A stretch of DNA of 6,743 nt. It comes from DATAFF01 sp044870245 (lineage in GTDB: Bacteria > Pseudomonadota > Alphaproteobacteria > Rhizobiales > Aestuariivirgaceae). The stretch is from positions 1-6,743 of the forward strand of contig JBIOYR010000033.1 in NCBI GenBank assembly GCA_044870245.1. Direction: 5' to 3'. A program made the position numbers and the translations under genes. Numbering within the stretch: the stretch's first letter is position 1; each line of letters opens with the position of its first letter. The notes under the pieces are model-generated. The model saw only the letters and a list, made by a program, of their open reading frames with translations, ran no database searches and was not told where the DNA came from. This document shows, one piece after another, positions 1 through 6,124 of the stretch.

Positions 1-194
1 AGAGCGCCGGCATCACCAATCTCGACACGGTGCCGACGCTGCCGAAGGAACTGCAGGACGCCTATGGCTATTCCGATCTTGCGAGCAAGCTCAAAAAGGC
101 GCGGCTGCAGCCCATGCCGCCGACCGATGCCGGCACCCAATGGGCGACCTATGACGACTTCTTGAAGGAGTATCAGCGGCTGCAGAAGGCCTGA
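1..194 (+). CDS. C-terminal end of an unidentified protein, possibly an ABC-type solute-binding protein (5' end outside window)
   Basis: An open frame runs in from the left edge (first full codon at base 3) and stops with TGA at 192-194, giving the last 63 residues. The tail is hydrophilic and helix-rich, with a Pro/Leu-Pro segment (TVPTLPKELQDAYGY), a Lys-rich stretch (SKLKKARLQ) and a final acidic/aromatic helix (WATYDDFLKEYQRLQKA). Codon use is strongly GC3-biased, as in the neighbouring genes, so this is a real coding end. The texture resembles the C-terminus of a periplasmic extracellular solute-binding protein such as the polyamine or iron families, but no diagnostic motif lies in the visible part, so the identity is a guess. 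The next gene starts 25 nt downstream on the same strand with its own ribosome binding site, which suggests co-transcription. Confidence 0.5.
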   Translation, partial: SAGITNLDTVPTLPKELQDAYGYSDLASKLKKARLQPMPPTDAGTQWATYDDFLKEYQRLQKA

Positions 195-219
195 GACGCC
201 CTTTCACGGAGCTCCCGCG

Positions 220-807
220 ATGATCTTCGTCGAATATATCGAGCGCGAGCGATCGATGCCTTGGGAAATCTTCCGCAAGCTCGGCGGCCAGGACTGGTCC
301 GGCAGCGACCGCATCGTTGCCAATCTCGGCCGCACCATGCGGCTGGCACCGGCACCGCATTACATGTGCTGGTGGCAAATCCCCTCGATCAAGCGGATGG
401 ACGAGTGGGAGGAGTTCTTCCGTTCGAGCGAGGGCCGCATCTACCTCTCCGAGTCGCCGACCGGCAAGGCCCTGCATTTTCAGCGCTGCGGCCTTTATGA
501 CGAAATCATCGGCCATGGCGAGGTCCCATCGGGCCTCCATCTTGTCGAGTTCTTCGCCGCTCCCGGCCAGAGTGCCGGCGAACTCAAGCACTGGTTCGGC
601 GAGCGGGCCGGCGACAGCGGCGCCGGGCGGTTGACCTATGTCGTCAATCGCCTCGGCCTCATCGCGCCGGACCCTGGCGGCATAGCCATCTGGACATTCC
701 CCGACTATGCGGGCGCCGAGCCGTTCCTGCGCCGCACGCCGCAAGCGGGGCCGATCGCCGTCACTGCCGCCGGGCTTTACCGGAATTTCGGCGAGGACAT
801 CCCCTAG
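220..807 (+). CDS. Hypothetical protein with two tandem alpha/beta (ferredoxin-like) units
   Basis: This 195-residue protein has no signal peptide or membrane segment and is probably cytoplasmic. I do not recognise a named family. The two halves look homologous. Residues 1-96 start with a beta strand (MIFVEYIE), then a helix, a strand with the Met-Cys-Trp-Trp segment at 49-52, an acidic/aromatic helix (MDEWEEFF) and a closing GLYDEI. Residues 106-191 repeat this order: LHLVEFF, a helix, strands around 139-160 ending in IAIWTFP, a helix (GAEPFLRR) and a closing GLYRNF. That arrangement is typical of duplicated dimeric alpha-beta barrel proteins (EthD, NIPSNAP or Dabb-like), which is an inference without an alignment. 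The ATG at 220 is chosen because GGAG lies at 208-211, 8 nt upstream. The TAG stop at 805-807 sits exactly at the left edge of an inverted-repeat element. An enzymatic role is unknown. Duplicated barrels of this fold include monooxygenases and isomerases, but no catalytic residue can be assigned here. Confidence 0.8.
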   Translation: MIFVEYIERERSMPWEIFRKLGGQDWSGSDRIVANLGRTMRLAPAPHYMCWWQIPSIKRMDEWEEFFRSSEGRIYLSESPTGKALHFQRCGLYDEIIGHGEVPSGLHLVEFFAAPGQSAGELKHWFGERAGDSGAGRLTYVVNRLGLIAPDPGGIAIWTFPDYAGAEPFLRRTPQAGPIAVTAAGLYRNFGEDIP

Positions 808-986
808 AGCGTGGTGTGATTAGATCTACCCGGCCTGCGTTGCGCTGCGGCGAGTCCGGGCCGCCAGGAGCCGCGCGCCGCACGATGCGGGACATCGGGC
901 AAGCGCGGCGACGACGTGGGCGGCCGCCGCGTCGCAACCCGAAGGGCCGGGCGCTTTTGCCGGGTACATCTAAGCACATCACGCTC
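807..986. repeat. MITE-like palindromic element with terminal inverted repeats and TA flanks
   Basis: Bases 807-833 and 960-986 are inverted copies of each other, matching at 24 of 27 positions. The left end begins gagcgtggtgtgattaga and the reverse complement of the right end begins gagcgtgatgtgcttaga. Both ends are flanked by TA (805-806 and 987-988), and the similarity continues slightly outward: counting 803-833 against 960-990, 27 of 31 positions match. A 180-bp unit with terminal repeats, no coding capacity and TA flanks fits a non-autonomous element of the IS630/Tc1-mariner type, which duplicates TA on insertion. It also fits the intergenic palindromic repeats common in Bradyrhizobium-like genomes. 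The interior is GC-rich and can form smaller hairpins, for example CCCGG at 829-833 with CCGGG at 856-860. It lies between convergent genes, so the transcript could fold and act as a two-way terminator. Copy number cannot be judged from one window. Confidence 0.75.
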
Positions 987-993
987 TAGAGGC

Positions 994-1977
994 CTACTCC
1001 GGCACGACGCGCATCGGCGCCGGGTGATAGCGATAGCCATCGCCGTCCTTGCTGACATGACCGATGCCGGGCCACGGAAAGTGATAGACCAGCACCGGCA
1101 TCCGCTCGCTGCTCAGCATGTCGAGCGTCTTGGTCCGGCTGGCAACACCCTGCTCTGGATCGGTGTCGAAGCCGAACTTGTATTTCGGGCGGGCCATGGA
1201 CACCACGGGATGGTGGACGACATCGCCGCTCACCAGCAGCGACTGGTTGCCGGAGCTCAACACATAGCTCGTGTGACCGACCGTATGGCCGGGCGTGTGA
1301 ATCGCCTTGATGCCGGGCACGACATCGGCGCCGTCCTTGACGAAGTTCATCCGCTCGCGAAGCGGAATTAAGGTCTTTCGCGTGCCAGCGACAAACCCCT
1401 TGATCTGGGGATTATTGAGCTTGCCCTCGTCGGTCCAAAAATTGTAGTCGGCCTCGGCAATGTAATATTGTGCATTGGCATAATTGGGTGACTCGTCGGC
1501 AGCGAGGCAGCCCCAGCAATGATCGGGATGGGCGTGGGTGATGATCACCGCATCGATCGTCTTCGGATCGATGCCGGCGGCAGCCATGTTCTGGAGCATC
1601 CGGCCGCTGTTCGGGCCGAAGGACTTCGCGCTGCCGACACCGGTGTCGACCAGAACCAGGCGGTCGCCGGTGTTCACCACGATGGCATTCTGCTCGAAGA
1701 CAGCCTGGGGGCTGGCGAAATGGGCCGCGAGCAGCTTCTCGAACTCCTCCTTCGGCGCATCCGGGTAGACGCGGGCGAGCGGACCGAGCCCAAGCGGTCC
1801 ATCCGACACCACTGTTGCCTCGAGATCGCCGAGCTTGATCCGGTAGAAGAACGGTGCCTGGGTCCCGACCGGCGGTGCCTTGGCAAGGGCGGCACCCGGC
1901 ATCCCGAGAGCGCCTGCCGCTCCAAAGGCCGCGGCTGCACCGAGAAGAGTCCGACGGGAAACTGTGAGATCGAGCAT
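994..1977 (-). CDS. Tat-exported MBL-fold metallo-hydrolase (methyl parathion hydrolase-like branch)
   Basis: This is a 327-residue zinc-dependent hydrolase of the metallo-beta-lactamase superfamily. The N-terminus carries a twin-arginine signal: SRRTLLG at residues 7-13, then an Ala/Gly-rich hydrophobic stretch ending near ALAKA (about residues 29-34). Export as a folded, metal-loaded protein to the periplasm is therefore expected. The metal site is complete: HAHPDH at 148-153, the third histidine in HTPGHTVGH (227-235), the bridging Asp in SGD (D252), and the late histidine H299 in YHFPWPGIGH. That last motif is typical of the methyl parathion hydrolase-like branch rather than of true beta-lactamases. 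The substrate is unknown; lactones, esters and organophosphate-like compounds are all possible. The start is supported by AAGGAG at 1985-1990, 7 nt upstream of ATG. The gene lies 81 nt downstream of the thioesterase gene on the same strand, and its stop is just outside the MITE-like element. It could be a lactonase acting on the product of the nearby dehydrogenase, but that is speculative. Confidence 0.88.
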   Translation of the reverse strand: MLDLTVSRRTLLGAAAAFGAAGALGMPGAALAKAPPVGTQAPFFYRIKLGDLEATVVSDGPLGLGPLARVYPDAPKEEFEKLLAAHFASPQAVFEQNAIVVNTGDRLVLVDTGVGSAKSFGPNSGRMLQNMAAAGIDPKTIDAVIITHAHPDHCWGCLAADESPNYANAQYYIAEADYNFWTDEGKLNNPQIKGFVAGTRKTLIPLRERMNFVKDGADVVPGIKAIHTPGHTVGHTSYVLSSGNQSLLVSGDVVHHPVVSMARPKYKFGFDTDPEQGVASRTKTLDMLSSERMPVLVYHFPWPGIGHVSKDGDGYRYHPAPMRVVPE

Positions 1978-2058
1978 GATGCTTCTCCTTGTGGATCGCT
2001 GGCCGCAAGTTTAGCGCAGGCCCGAATCGCGCCGCGATCACGCTTTCGCGCGCTTGAT

Positions 2059-2550
2059 TCAGCTCTTTCGCCTGATGCCGATGCGTGACGCGAGCCACGG
2101 GGCAAGTGGTGAACCGGCATCCTTGTCGCGAAGCTGATCAATCTTCAGTCCGATCGCCTCTGGGATGTCGGCAGCCTCTCCGAGGCCTGGACCTTCCTCA
2201 CTGGCGTAGATCAGCAGTTGATCTGTGAGCGCCGCCTCGAGACCGCTCTCCGCATCGATCATCTGCCCGAATAGGCGCAGGCTTTGCGGCTGGCGATCGA
2301 GGATGCGCAACCGGACCTCGTAAGCATCACCCTCATGAAACTCCCTCATGAACGCAATGCGAAGCTCGCTCATCCTCAGCGTACGGCCGGTCTCGCGCCG
2401 ACGCGCCGCATCGAGACCGATCGCTTCCATGAACGCGTCAAGCGCCTCCGAGAACACGATCGTATAGGCGTAATCGCCCATATGCCCGTTATAGTCGACC
2501 CACTCGGGCTTCACCGTGCCGTGGTGAATGCTGTCGAAATTGATTGGCAT
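2059..2550 (-). CDS. Hotdog-fold acyl-CoA thioesterase (4HBT-type)
   Basis: The 163-residue protein has the size and layout of a single-domain hotdog thioesterase, which hydrolyses an acyl-CoA to the free acid and CoA in the cytoplasm. The family hallmark is near the N-terminus: VKPEWVDYNGHM at residues 13-24, with D19 and the Asn-Gly-His triplet in the usual catalytic loop before the long central helix (about 25-45). Strands follow around 59-71 (LRMSELRIAFMREF), 77-85 and 90-100, then an Ala/Glu-rich C-terminal tail. The WVDYNGHM form resembles thioesterases linked to carnitine/betainyl-CoA breakdown and many unassigned proteobacterial acyl-CoA thioesterases, so the acyl group cannot be named. 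No good Shine-Dalgarno sequence is visible before ATG 2550. A strong hairpin (2567-2596) lies between this gene and the dehydrogenase-like gene upstream, so it may be expressed only partly with the rest of the block. Confidence 0.78.
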   Translation of the reverse strand: MPINFDSIHHGTVKPEWVDYNGHMGDYAYTIVFSEALDAFMEAIGLDAARRRETGRTLRMSELRIAFMREFHEGDAYEVRLRILDRQPQSLRLFGQMIDAESGLEAALTDQLLIYASEEGPGLGEAADIPEAIGLKIDQLRDKDAGSPLAPWLASRIGIRRKS

Positions 2551-2566
2551 GTCGCAGGTTCAAGGA

Positions 2567-2596
2567 GCGGGCCACTGGCCTGCGGCCGTGGCCCGC
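2567..2596 (-). terminator. Terminator-like hairpin after the PQQ-type dehydrogenase gene
   Basis: GCGGGCCAC (2567-2575) pairs perfectly with GTGGCCCGC (2588-2596). Inside, GGCC at 2577-2580 can pair with GGCC at 2584-2587 around a 3-nt loop, giving about 13 base pairs with a single bulged base. On the minus strand it begins 8 nt after the stop of the dehydrogenase-like gene and is followed by TCCTTGAACC, so the U-tract is poor. It could terminate, attenuate or simply stabilise the upstream mRNA before the thioesterase gene. Confidence 0.4.
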
Positions 2597-2603
2597 CTTT
2601 CCG

Positions 2604-3869
2604 TCAGCGACTGTAAGAGATCCGATAGACCGCGCCGGCGAGATCGTCGGACACGAGCAATGAGCCGTCACGCAATTGTGCCAGCGCGACAGGTCTGCCG
2701 ATATATTCGCCGTTGGCGTTCAGCCAGCCTTCGGCAAACACCTCCTCGGTGCCGGCCGTGCCGTCATCATTGATCGGAGTGAACAAAACGCGTGCACCCA
2801 CCGGTACGGTTCGATTCCACGAGCCATGCTGCGTGCTGAAGACACCCTTCTTGTACTTCTCCGGGAACTTGCTGCCCGTGTAGAAGAGCAAGCCGAGATC
2901 GGCAGCATGCGCCACCCGCTCGACCACCGGGAACACCGCGTCCTTCGGCGGTTCGCTGTCCTTGTACTCGTTGGTGCGGACGTGACCGCCGCCATACCAC
3001 GGGAAGCCGAAATTCTCGCCCTGCTTGGTGATGCGATTGAGCTCTCCGGGCGGAATGTCGTCGCCCATGCCATCGACTTGATTGTCATTCGTCCACAGCT
3101 CGCCGGTCCCCGGATGGAAATCCATGCCGACCGCATTGCGCAGGCCATCGGCATAGACCTCGCGATTGGAGCCGTCTCGATCCACCCGGATGATTCCGCC
3201 GATCCCGTACTTCTTGAAGGTGTCCAACTTCTCGGGCGGTGGAACGTTGAACGGCTGGCCGAGCTGTACATAAAGCTTGTTGTCCGGACCATTCACGCAT
3301 ACCCGGGCAGTGTGATTGTAGGATTCATCGGCGCCGGGAATGAGCTCACCTTCCTTGACAACGTCGCCGACCGCCACGTCAGGGCTCTCGTAGAAGAACT
3401 CCGCCGCCGGGAAGATACGGATCCGGTTGCGCTCGGCGACAAAGAGAAATCCATCTTTGGAAAAGCAGACACCGTTCGGGATGACAAAGTTGAGCGATGG
3501 GGCGAAGCGCTTCACTTCATCGGCAGTGCCGTCCTTATTGCGGTCAGTCATCGCCCAGACGGCATCTTTCCTGGTGCCGACAAAGGTCACCACCCCTTGC
3601 GGTCCAACCGCCATATGACGGGCGTCAGGAACGACGGCATAGAGATTGATCTTGAACCCCTTTGGTAACTTGATCTGCTTGAGATTGTCACGCAGCTGTT
3701 TCGCATAATCCCCTTTCTGGTCGACATAACCGAAAGCCGACATTTCGGTGCCGGTCGGCTGCATTTTGCCAAGCGTTTCCATATTGTCTTTCTGGTCTTG
3801 TGCAAAGCTGGGAGTGCCGGCCAAAACAAGTGCTATCAATGCGGACGAACACATCGGTAATCTACGCAT
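2604..3869 (-). CDS. Exported PQQ-dependent sugar dehydrogenase-like protein (sorbosone/soluble glucose dehydrogenase family)
   Basis: This 421-residue six-bladed beta-propeller protein is expected to oxidise a sugar, aldose or alcohol in the periplasm using pyrroloquinoline quinone and calcium. A Sec signal peptide is clear (MRR, hydrophobic core, SFA before QDQ at about 23-24). By eye it follows the soluble glucose dehydrogenase/sorbosone dehydrogenase pattern: H186 in YNHTARVCVNGPDNKLY fits the catalytic histidine region, R244 in GLRNAVGMDFHPGTGELW fits the PQQ-contacting arginine region, and NDNQVDGMGDDIPPGELN (261-278), NFGFPWYGG (286-294) and STQHGSWNR (345-353) follow. The C-terminal blade is SLLVSDDLAGAVYRISY. 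An EF-hand-like loop, DRNKDGTADE, lies at 109-118. The start at 3869 is backed by GGAGGAG at 3873-3879. It follows the cytochrome c gene by 148 nt, and a c-type cytochrome is a natural electron acceptor. The substrate is unknown and PQQ binding is inferred from family resemblance only. Confidence 0.85.
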   Translation of the reverse strand: MRRLPMCSSALIALVLAGTPSFAQDQKDNMETLGKMQPTGTEMSAFGYVDQKGDYAKQLRDNLKQIKLPKGFKINLYAVVPDARHMAVGPQGVVTFVGTRKDAVWAMTDRNKDGTADEVKRFAPSLNFVIPNGVCFSKDGFLFVAERNRIRIFPAAEFFYESPDVAVGDVVKEGELIPGADESYNHTARVCVNGPDNKLYVQLGQPFNVPPPEKLDTFKKYGIGGIIRVDRDGSNREVYADGLRNAVGMDFHPGTGELWTNDNQVDGMGDDIPPGELNRITKQGENFGFPWYGGGHVRTNEYKDSEPPKDAVFPVVERVAHAADLGLLFYTGSKFPEKYKKGVFSTQHGSWNRTVPVGARVLFTPINDDGTAGTEEVFAEGWLNANGEYIGRPVALAQLRDGSLLVSDDLAGAVYRISYSR

Positions 3870-4017
3870 GAACTCCTCCCTGATTCTTTTTGGAAGTCGA
3901 AGCAGTTACAAACTTAGCAATAAGACCGTTCTCGCGATAGATCCTGCCTCCCTTTCCGATGTTGGCCCCGGCTGGATTCCGATATTTTCCCATTATTCGG
4001 TTTGGGACACCGCCACC
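3870..4017 (-). other. Intergenic region upstream of the PQQ-type dehydrogenase gene
   Basis: This 148-nt gap is clearly more AT-rich than the coding DNA on either side. It contains the strong Shine-Dalgarno sequence of the dehydrogenase-like gene (3873-3879). The gap is longer than the others in the upstream part of the block, so an internal promoter is plausible. I could not find a convincing -35/-10 pair or operator palindrome. Only a 4-bp stem (CGGT/ACCG, about 3998-4012) follows the cytochrome stop, which is too weak to call a terminator. Confidence 0.3.
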
Positions 4018-4380
4018 TCAGGGCAGCTTGACAGTGACCTTCAGGCTGCCGAACCAGTCTGCCACATTGGCGATGTCACTATCGGTTAGATCCTTGGCGA
4101 TAATCGACATCTGATCGTGCTGGCGGGCGCCGGATCGGAACGCCTTGAGCTGCTTCTGGATATATTGCGGACTTTCCCCAGCGAGGTTTGGAACATCCGG
4201 GTTTTTGCCGATTCCGTCCACCCCATGACAGACTGCGCAGACGGCCTGGACCTTGGTCTTGCCGAGCGCGGGATCCGCCGTCGCTTGCGAGGCGAAGCCG
4301 GCGAGTTCTGCAACAACAACAAAACCAAGCATTGCAAAGACGAACATTCGTTCGGGCCCCTTCACTTTGTCACTGTCCAT
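4018..4380 (-). CDS. Small exported class I cytochrome c
   Basis: The 120-residue product has one covalent haem site, CAVCH (C48, C51, H52), and a likely axial methionine at M91 in HDQMSIIAKDLTD. The C-terminal helix (DIANVADWFGSL) is the usual one in class I cytochromes of the c553/c4-like type. A signal sequence (hydrophobic 12-28, cleavage near ATA before DPALG at 36) places it in the periplasm, free or membrane-tethered if uncleaved. Its expected role is to pass electrons to a terminal oxidase, and the next gene, a PQQ-type dehydrogenase, is an attractive donor. The start is uncertain. ATG 4380 overlaps the end of the TRAP large-subunit gene by 11 nt and supplies a Lys/Arg n-region, but has no good ribosome binding site. 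GTG at 4363-4365 and ATG at 4345-4347 are alternatives, the latter with AAGGGG 9 nt upstream. The mature protein is the same in all cases. Confidence 0.9.
   Translation of the reverse strand: MDSDKVKGPERMFVFAMLGFVVVAELAGFASQATADPALGKTKVQAVCAVCHGVDGIGKNPDVPNLAGESPQYIQKQLKAFRSGARQHDQMSIIAKDLTDSDIANVADWFGSLKVTVKLP
4357..4362 (-). promoter_or_regulatory. Candidate ribosome binding site for the internal cytochrome c start
   Basis: On the minus strand AAGGGG lies 9 nt before the ATG at 4345-4347 (Met12 of the longest reading). It is the best Shine-Dalgarno match near the gene and argues for a shorter start. Against this, the short form loses the positively charged residues that usually precede a signal-peptide core. 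A start at GTG 4363-4365 would keep one Lys and one Arg. Confidence 0.35.
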
Positions 4381-6124
4381 AGAGATAGGCCGGCAGCCAT
4401 AGCGTCATCCCCGGCCACAGATACATGATGACGATGCACACGATCACGATGAGCATGTAGGGCATCATGCCGCCAAAGATCTGATTGAGCGTGACATGCG
4501 GCGGCGACACCCCCTTCAGATAGAAGGCCGACATCGCCACCGGCGGCGACAGGAACGCCGCCTGCAGGTTCACAAAGACGAGCGTCCCCCACAGGATCGG
4601 ATCGATGTCGAAATGCTTGAGCAGCGGCAGGAAGATCGGCACGAAAATGATGATGATCTCCGTCCATTCGAGCGGCCATCCGAGGATGAAGATGATCGCC
4701 TGCGACAGGATCATGAACTGGACCGGCGTTAGATTCAGCGACAGCACCCACTGCTCGACCAGCGCCTGACCGCCGAGAATGGCGAACACCCCCGAGAACA
4801 GCGCCGAGCCGACGAACAGCCAGCACACCATGGCGGTGGTCTTGGCGGTGAGGAACACCGCTTCCTTAGTCCGCTTCCAGTCGAGTGTGCGCGCCTGCAG
4901 CGCCAGAAGGAACGCCCCCGCCGCGCCGACCCCGGCCGACTCGGTGGCTGTCGTGATGCCGAACAGGATGACGCCGAGCACCACCACGGTGAGGATGCCG
5001 AGCGGCATCACCGACACTGTGAGGAGCTTCACCACCTGGAACCGGTCGGCGTTCATCCGCGCATAATAGCGGACGAGCATCAAGAGCAGGATCACCGCGA
5101 TGGCAGCAAACCAGATATAGAAGCTCTCACTCGGGCCCTGCTGCGACGGTGACAATGCCGGCCCGACGGCTTCGGGCGCGCCCAGCTGCTCGAGTCCCTC
5201 TTCCGGCGCCGCGGCTTCAGCCGCCTGCTGGTGAATGACCACATACCACCAGATCGTCCACAAGGTGCTGCCGATGATTGCGAATGGCACGAGCGCGGTG
5301 ACAAAGTTCTTGAAAAGCTCCCAATAATTGAGCGGCTTGCCTGTCTCGTCCACGATCTCCTTCGCCCGCGATGGAGCAATCAGTGAACGGACAAGCGCCA
5401 CGAGCATGTTGGGCGAATAGGCAGCCTGGAATTGCCGCACCCACTCCGGCACCGGGACGCGGGTCTGCTCCTCCGGAAGCGGCGGCGCAATCTTGGGGTT
5501 GATCACCGCCCAACCGAGAATATAGGCGAGATAGAGCAAGGCCAGGAAGAAGCCGGGAAACATCGCCGCGGCATAGAGCTTGACCACCGACTGCCCGGCG
5601 ACCGCCGCATAGACGATAATCATCACGGATGGCGGAATCAGGATGCCGAGCGTCCCGCCGGCGGTGATCACGCCAGAGGCAAGCTTGACGTCATAGCCGG
5701 CCCTGAGCATCGGGTTGAAGGCGATGACGCCCATCAGCACCACCACCGCCCCGACCAGGCCGCTGGCAATCCCCCAGAAGGTGCACACGATGAGCGTCGC
5801 GACGGCGAGCGAGGCCGGCACCCGCCGGAACGCCAGCTGGATGCTGTAGAACATTTTGTCGACCAGCGCTCCGCGCTCCATCACATAGCCCATCAGCACG
5901 AATAGCGGGATGGAGATCAGGACGTCGTTTGTCATCGCGCCATAGGTCCGCTCGACCATCAGGTCGAACACGCGATTGTGCAGCCAGGGTTCGGCTGGGT
6001 TGTAGAAGGCGATGAAGCCGAAAAAGATGCCGAGTCCCATCAGCGTGAAGGCGGTCGGGAACCCCATCATGATCACGACCACGATGAGGGTCAGCATCAA
6101 CAGGCCAAGCGCGGGATCGCTCAT
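4370..6124 (-). CDS. dctM: TRAP transporter large permease subunit (DctM family) with a long central insertion
   Basis: This is the 584-residue inner-membrane transport subunit of a tripartite ATP-independent periplasmic transporter, which uses the sodium or proton gradient to import organic acids and related solutes delivered by a periplasmic binding protein. Family signatures are present in order: an N-terminal membrane segment with GFPTAFTLMGLG (21-32), NDVLISIPLFVLMG (66-79), the discontinuous transport helix TAGGTLGILIPPSVMIIVYA (154-173), its second-half counterpart FGITTATESAGVGAAGAF (388-405), and LSPPVAMSAFYLKGV (525-539). DctM proteins are usually about 425 residues. The excess sits at about 212-365, where two extra hydrophobic segments (272-298 and 336-352) flank an Ala/Glu/Pro-rich linker (300-334). 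Longer DctM proteins of this kind occur in the branch labelled mannitol/chloroaromatic, so the substrate may not be a C4-dicarboxylate. ATG 6124 overlaps the small-subunit stop (ATGA), with weak GGGGA upstream, implying translational coupling. Confidence 0.93.
   Translation of the reverse strand: MSDPALGLLMLTLIVVVIMMGFPTAFTLMGLGIFFGFIAFYNPAEPWLHNRVFDLMVERTYGAMTNDVLISIPLFVLMGYVMERGALVDKMFYSIQLAFRRVPASLAVATLIVCTFWGIASGLVGAVVVLMGVIAFNPMLRAGYDVKLASGVITAGGTLGILIPPSVMIIVYAAVAGQSVVKLYAAAMFPGFFLALLYLAYILGWAVINPKIAPPLPEEQTRVPVPEWVRQFQAAYSPNMLVALVRSLIAPSRAKEIVDETGKPLNYWELFKNFVTALVPFAIIGSTLWTIWWYVVIHQQAAEAAAPEEGLEQLGAPEAVGPALSPSQQGPSESFYIWFAAIAVILLLMLVRYYARMNADRFQVVKLLTVSVMPLGILTVVVLGVILFGITTATESAGVGAAGAFLLALQARTLDWKRTKEAVFLTAKTTAMVCWLFVGSALFSGVFAILGGQALVEQWVLSLNLTPVQFMILSQAIIFILGWPLEWTEIIIIFVPIFLPLLKHFDIDPILWGTLVFVNLQAAFLSPPVAMSAFYLKGVSPPHVTLNQIFGGMMPYMLIVIVCIVIMYLWPGMTLWLPAYLYGQ

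Noticed and set aside
807..986. Reading the inverted-repeat unit as a small RNA gene or a CRISPR fragment
   Set aside because: There are no tandem repeats with spacers, and no promoter is visible. Terminal inverted repeats with TA flanks are better explained by a MITE-like element.
916..1371. Plus-strand open frame of 151 codons spanning the palindromic element and the MBL gene's 3' end
   Set aside because: It begins inside the inverted-repeat element and runs antisense to the MBL gene. The composition is not protein-like.
994..1977. Reading the MBL-fold gene as an antibiotic-resistance beta-lactamase
   Set aside because: The late motif YHFPWPGIGH and the Tat signal fit the methyl parathion hydrolase-like branch. 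Nothing specific to class B beta-lactamases is visible.
1519..2088. Plus-strand open frame of 189 codons opposite the MBL hydrolase
   Set aside because: It is the antisense of a well-supported gene, with low-complexity Arg/His-rich translation and no clear domain.
2676..3668. Plus-strand open frame of 330 codons opposite the dehydrogenase-like gene
   Set aside because: It is antisense to a gene with a clear signal peptide and family motifs. Long antisense frames are expected in GC-rich DNA, and the translation has no recognisable domain or membrane pattern.
3984..4017. Possible terminator after the cytochrome c gene
   Set aside because: The only stem is 4 bp with a 7-nt loop and no U-tract, too weak to call.
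5432..5905. Plus-strand open frame of 157 codons opposite dctM
   Set aside because: The translation is His/Arg/Asp-rich and antisense to a conserved membrane protein, so it is a shadow frame.
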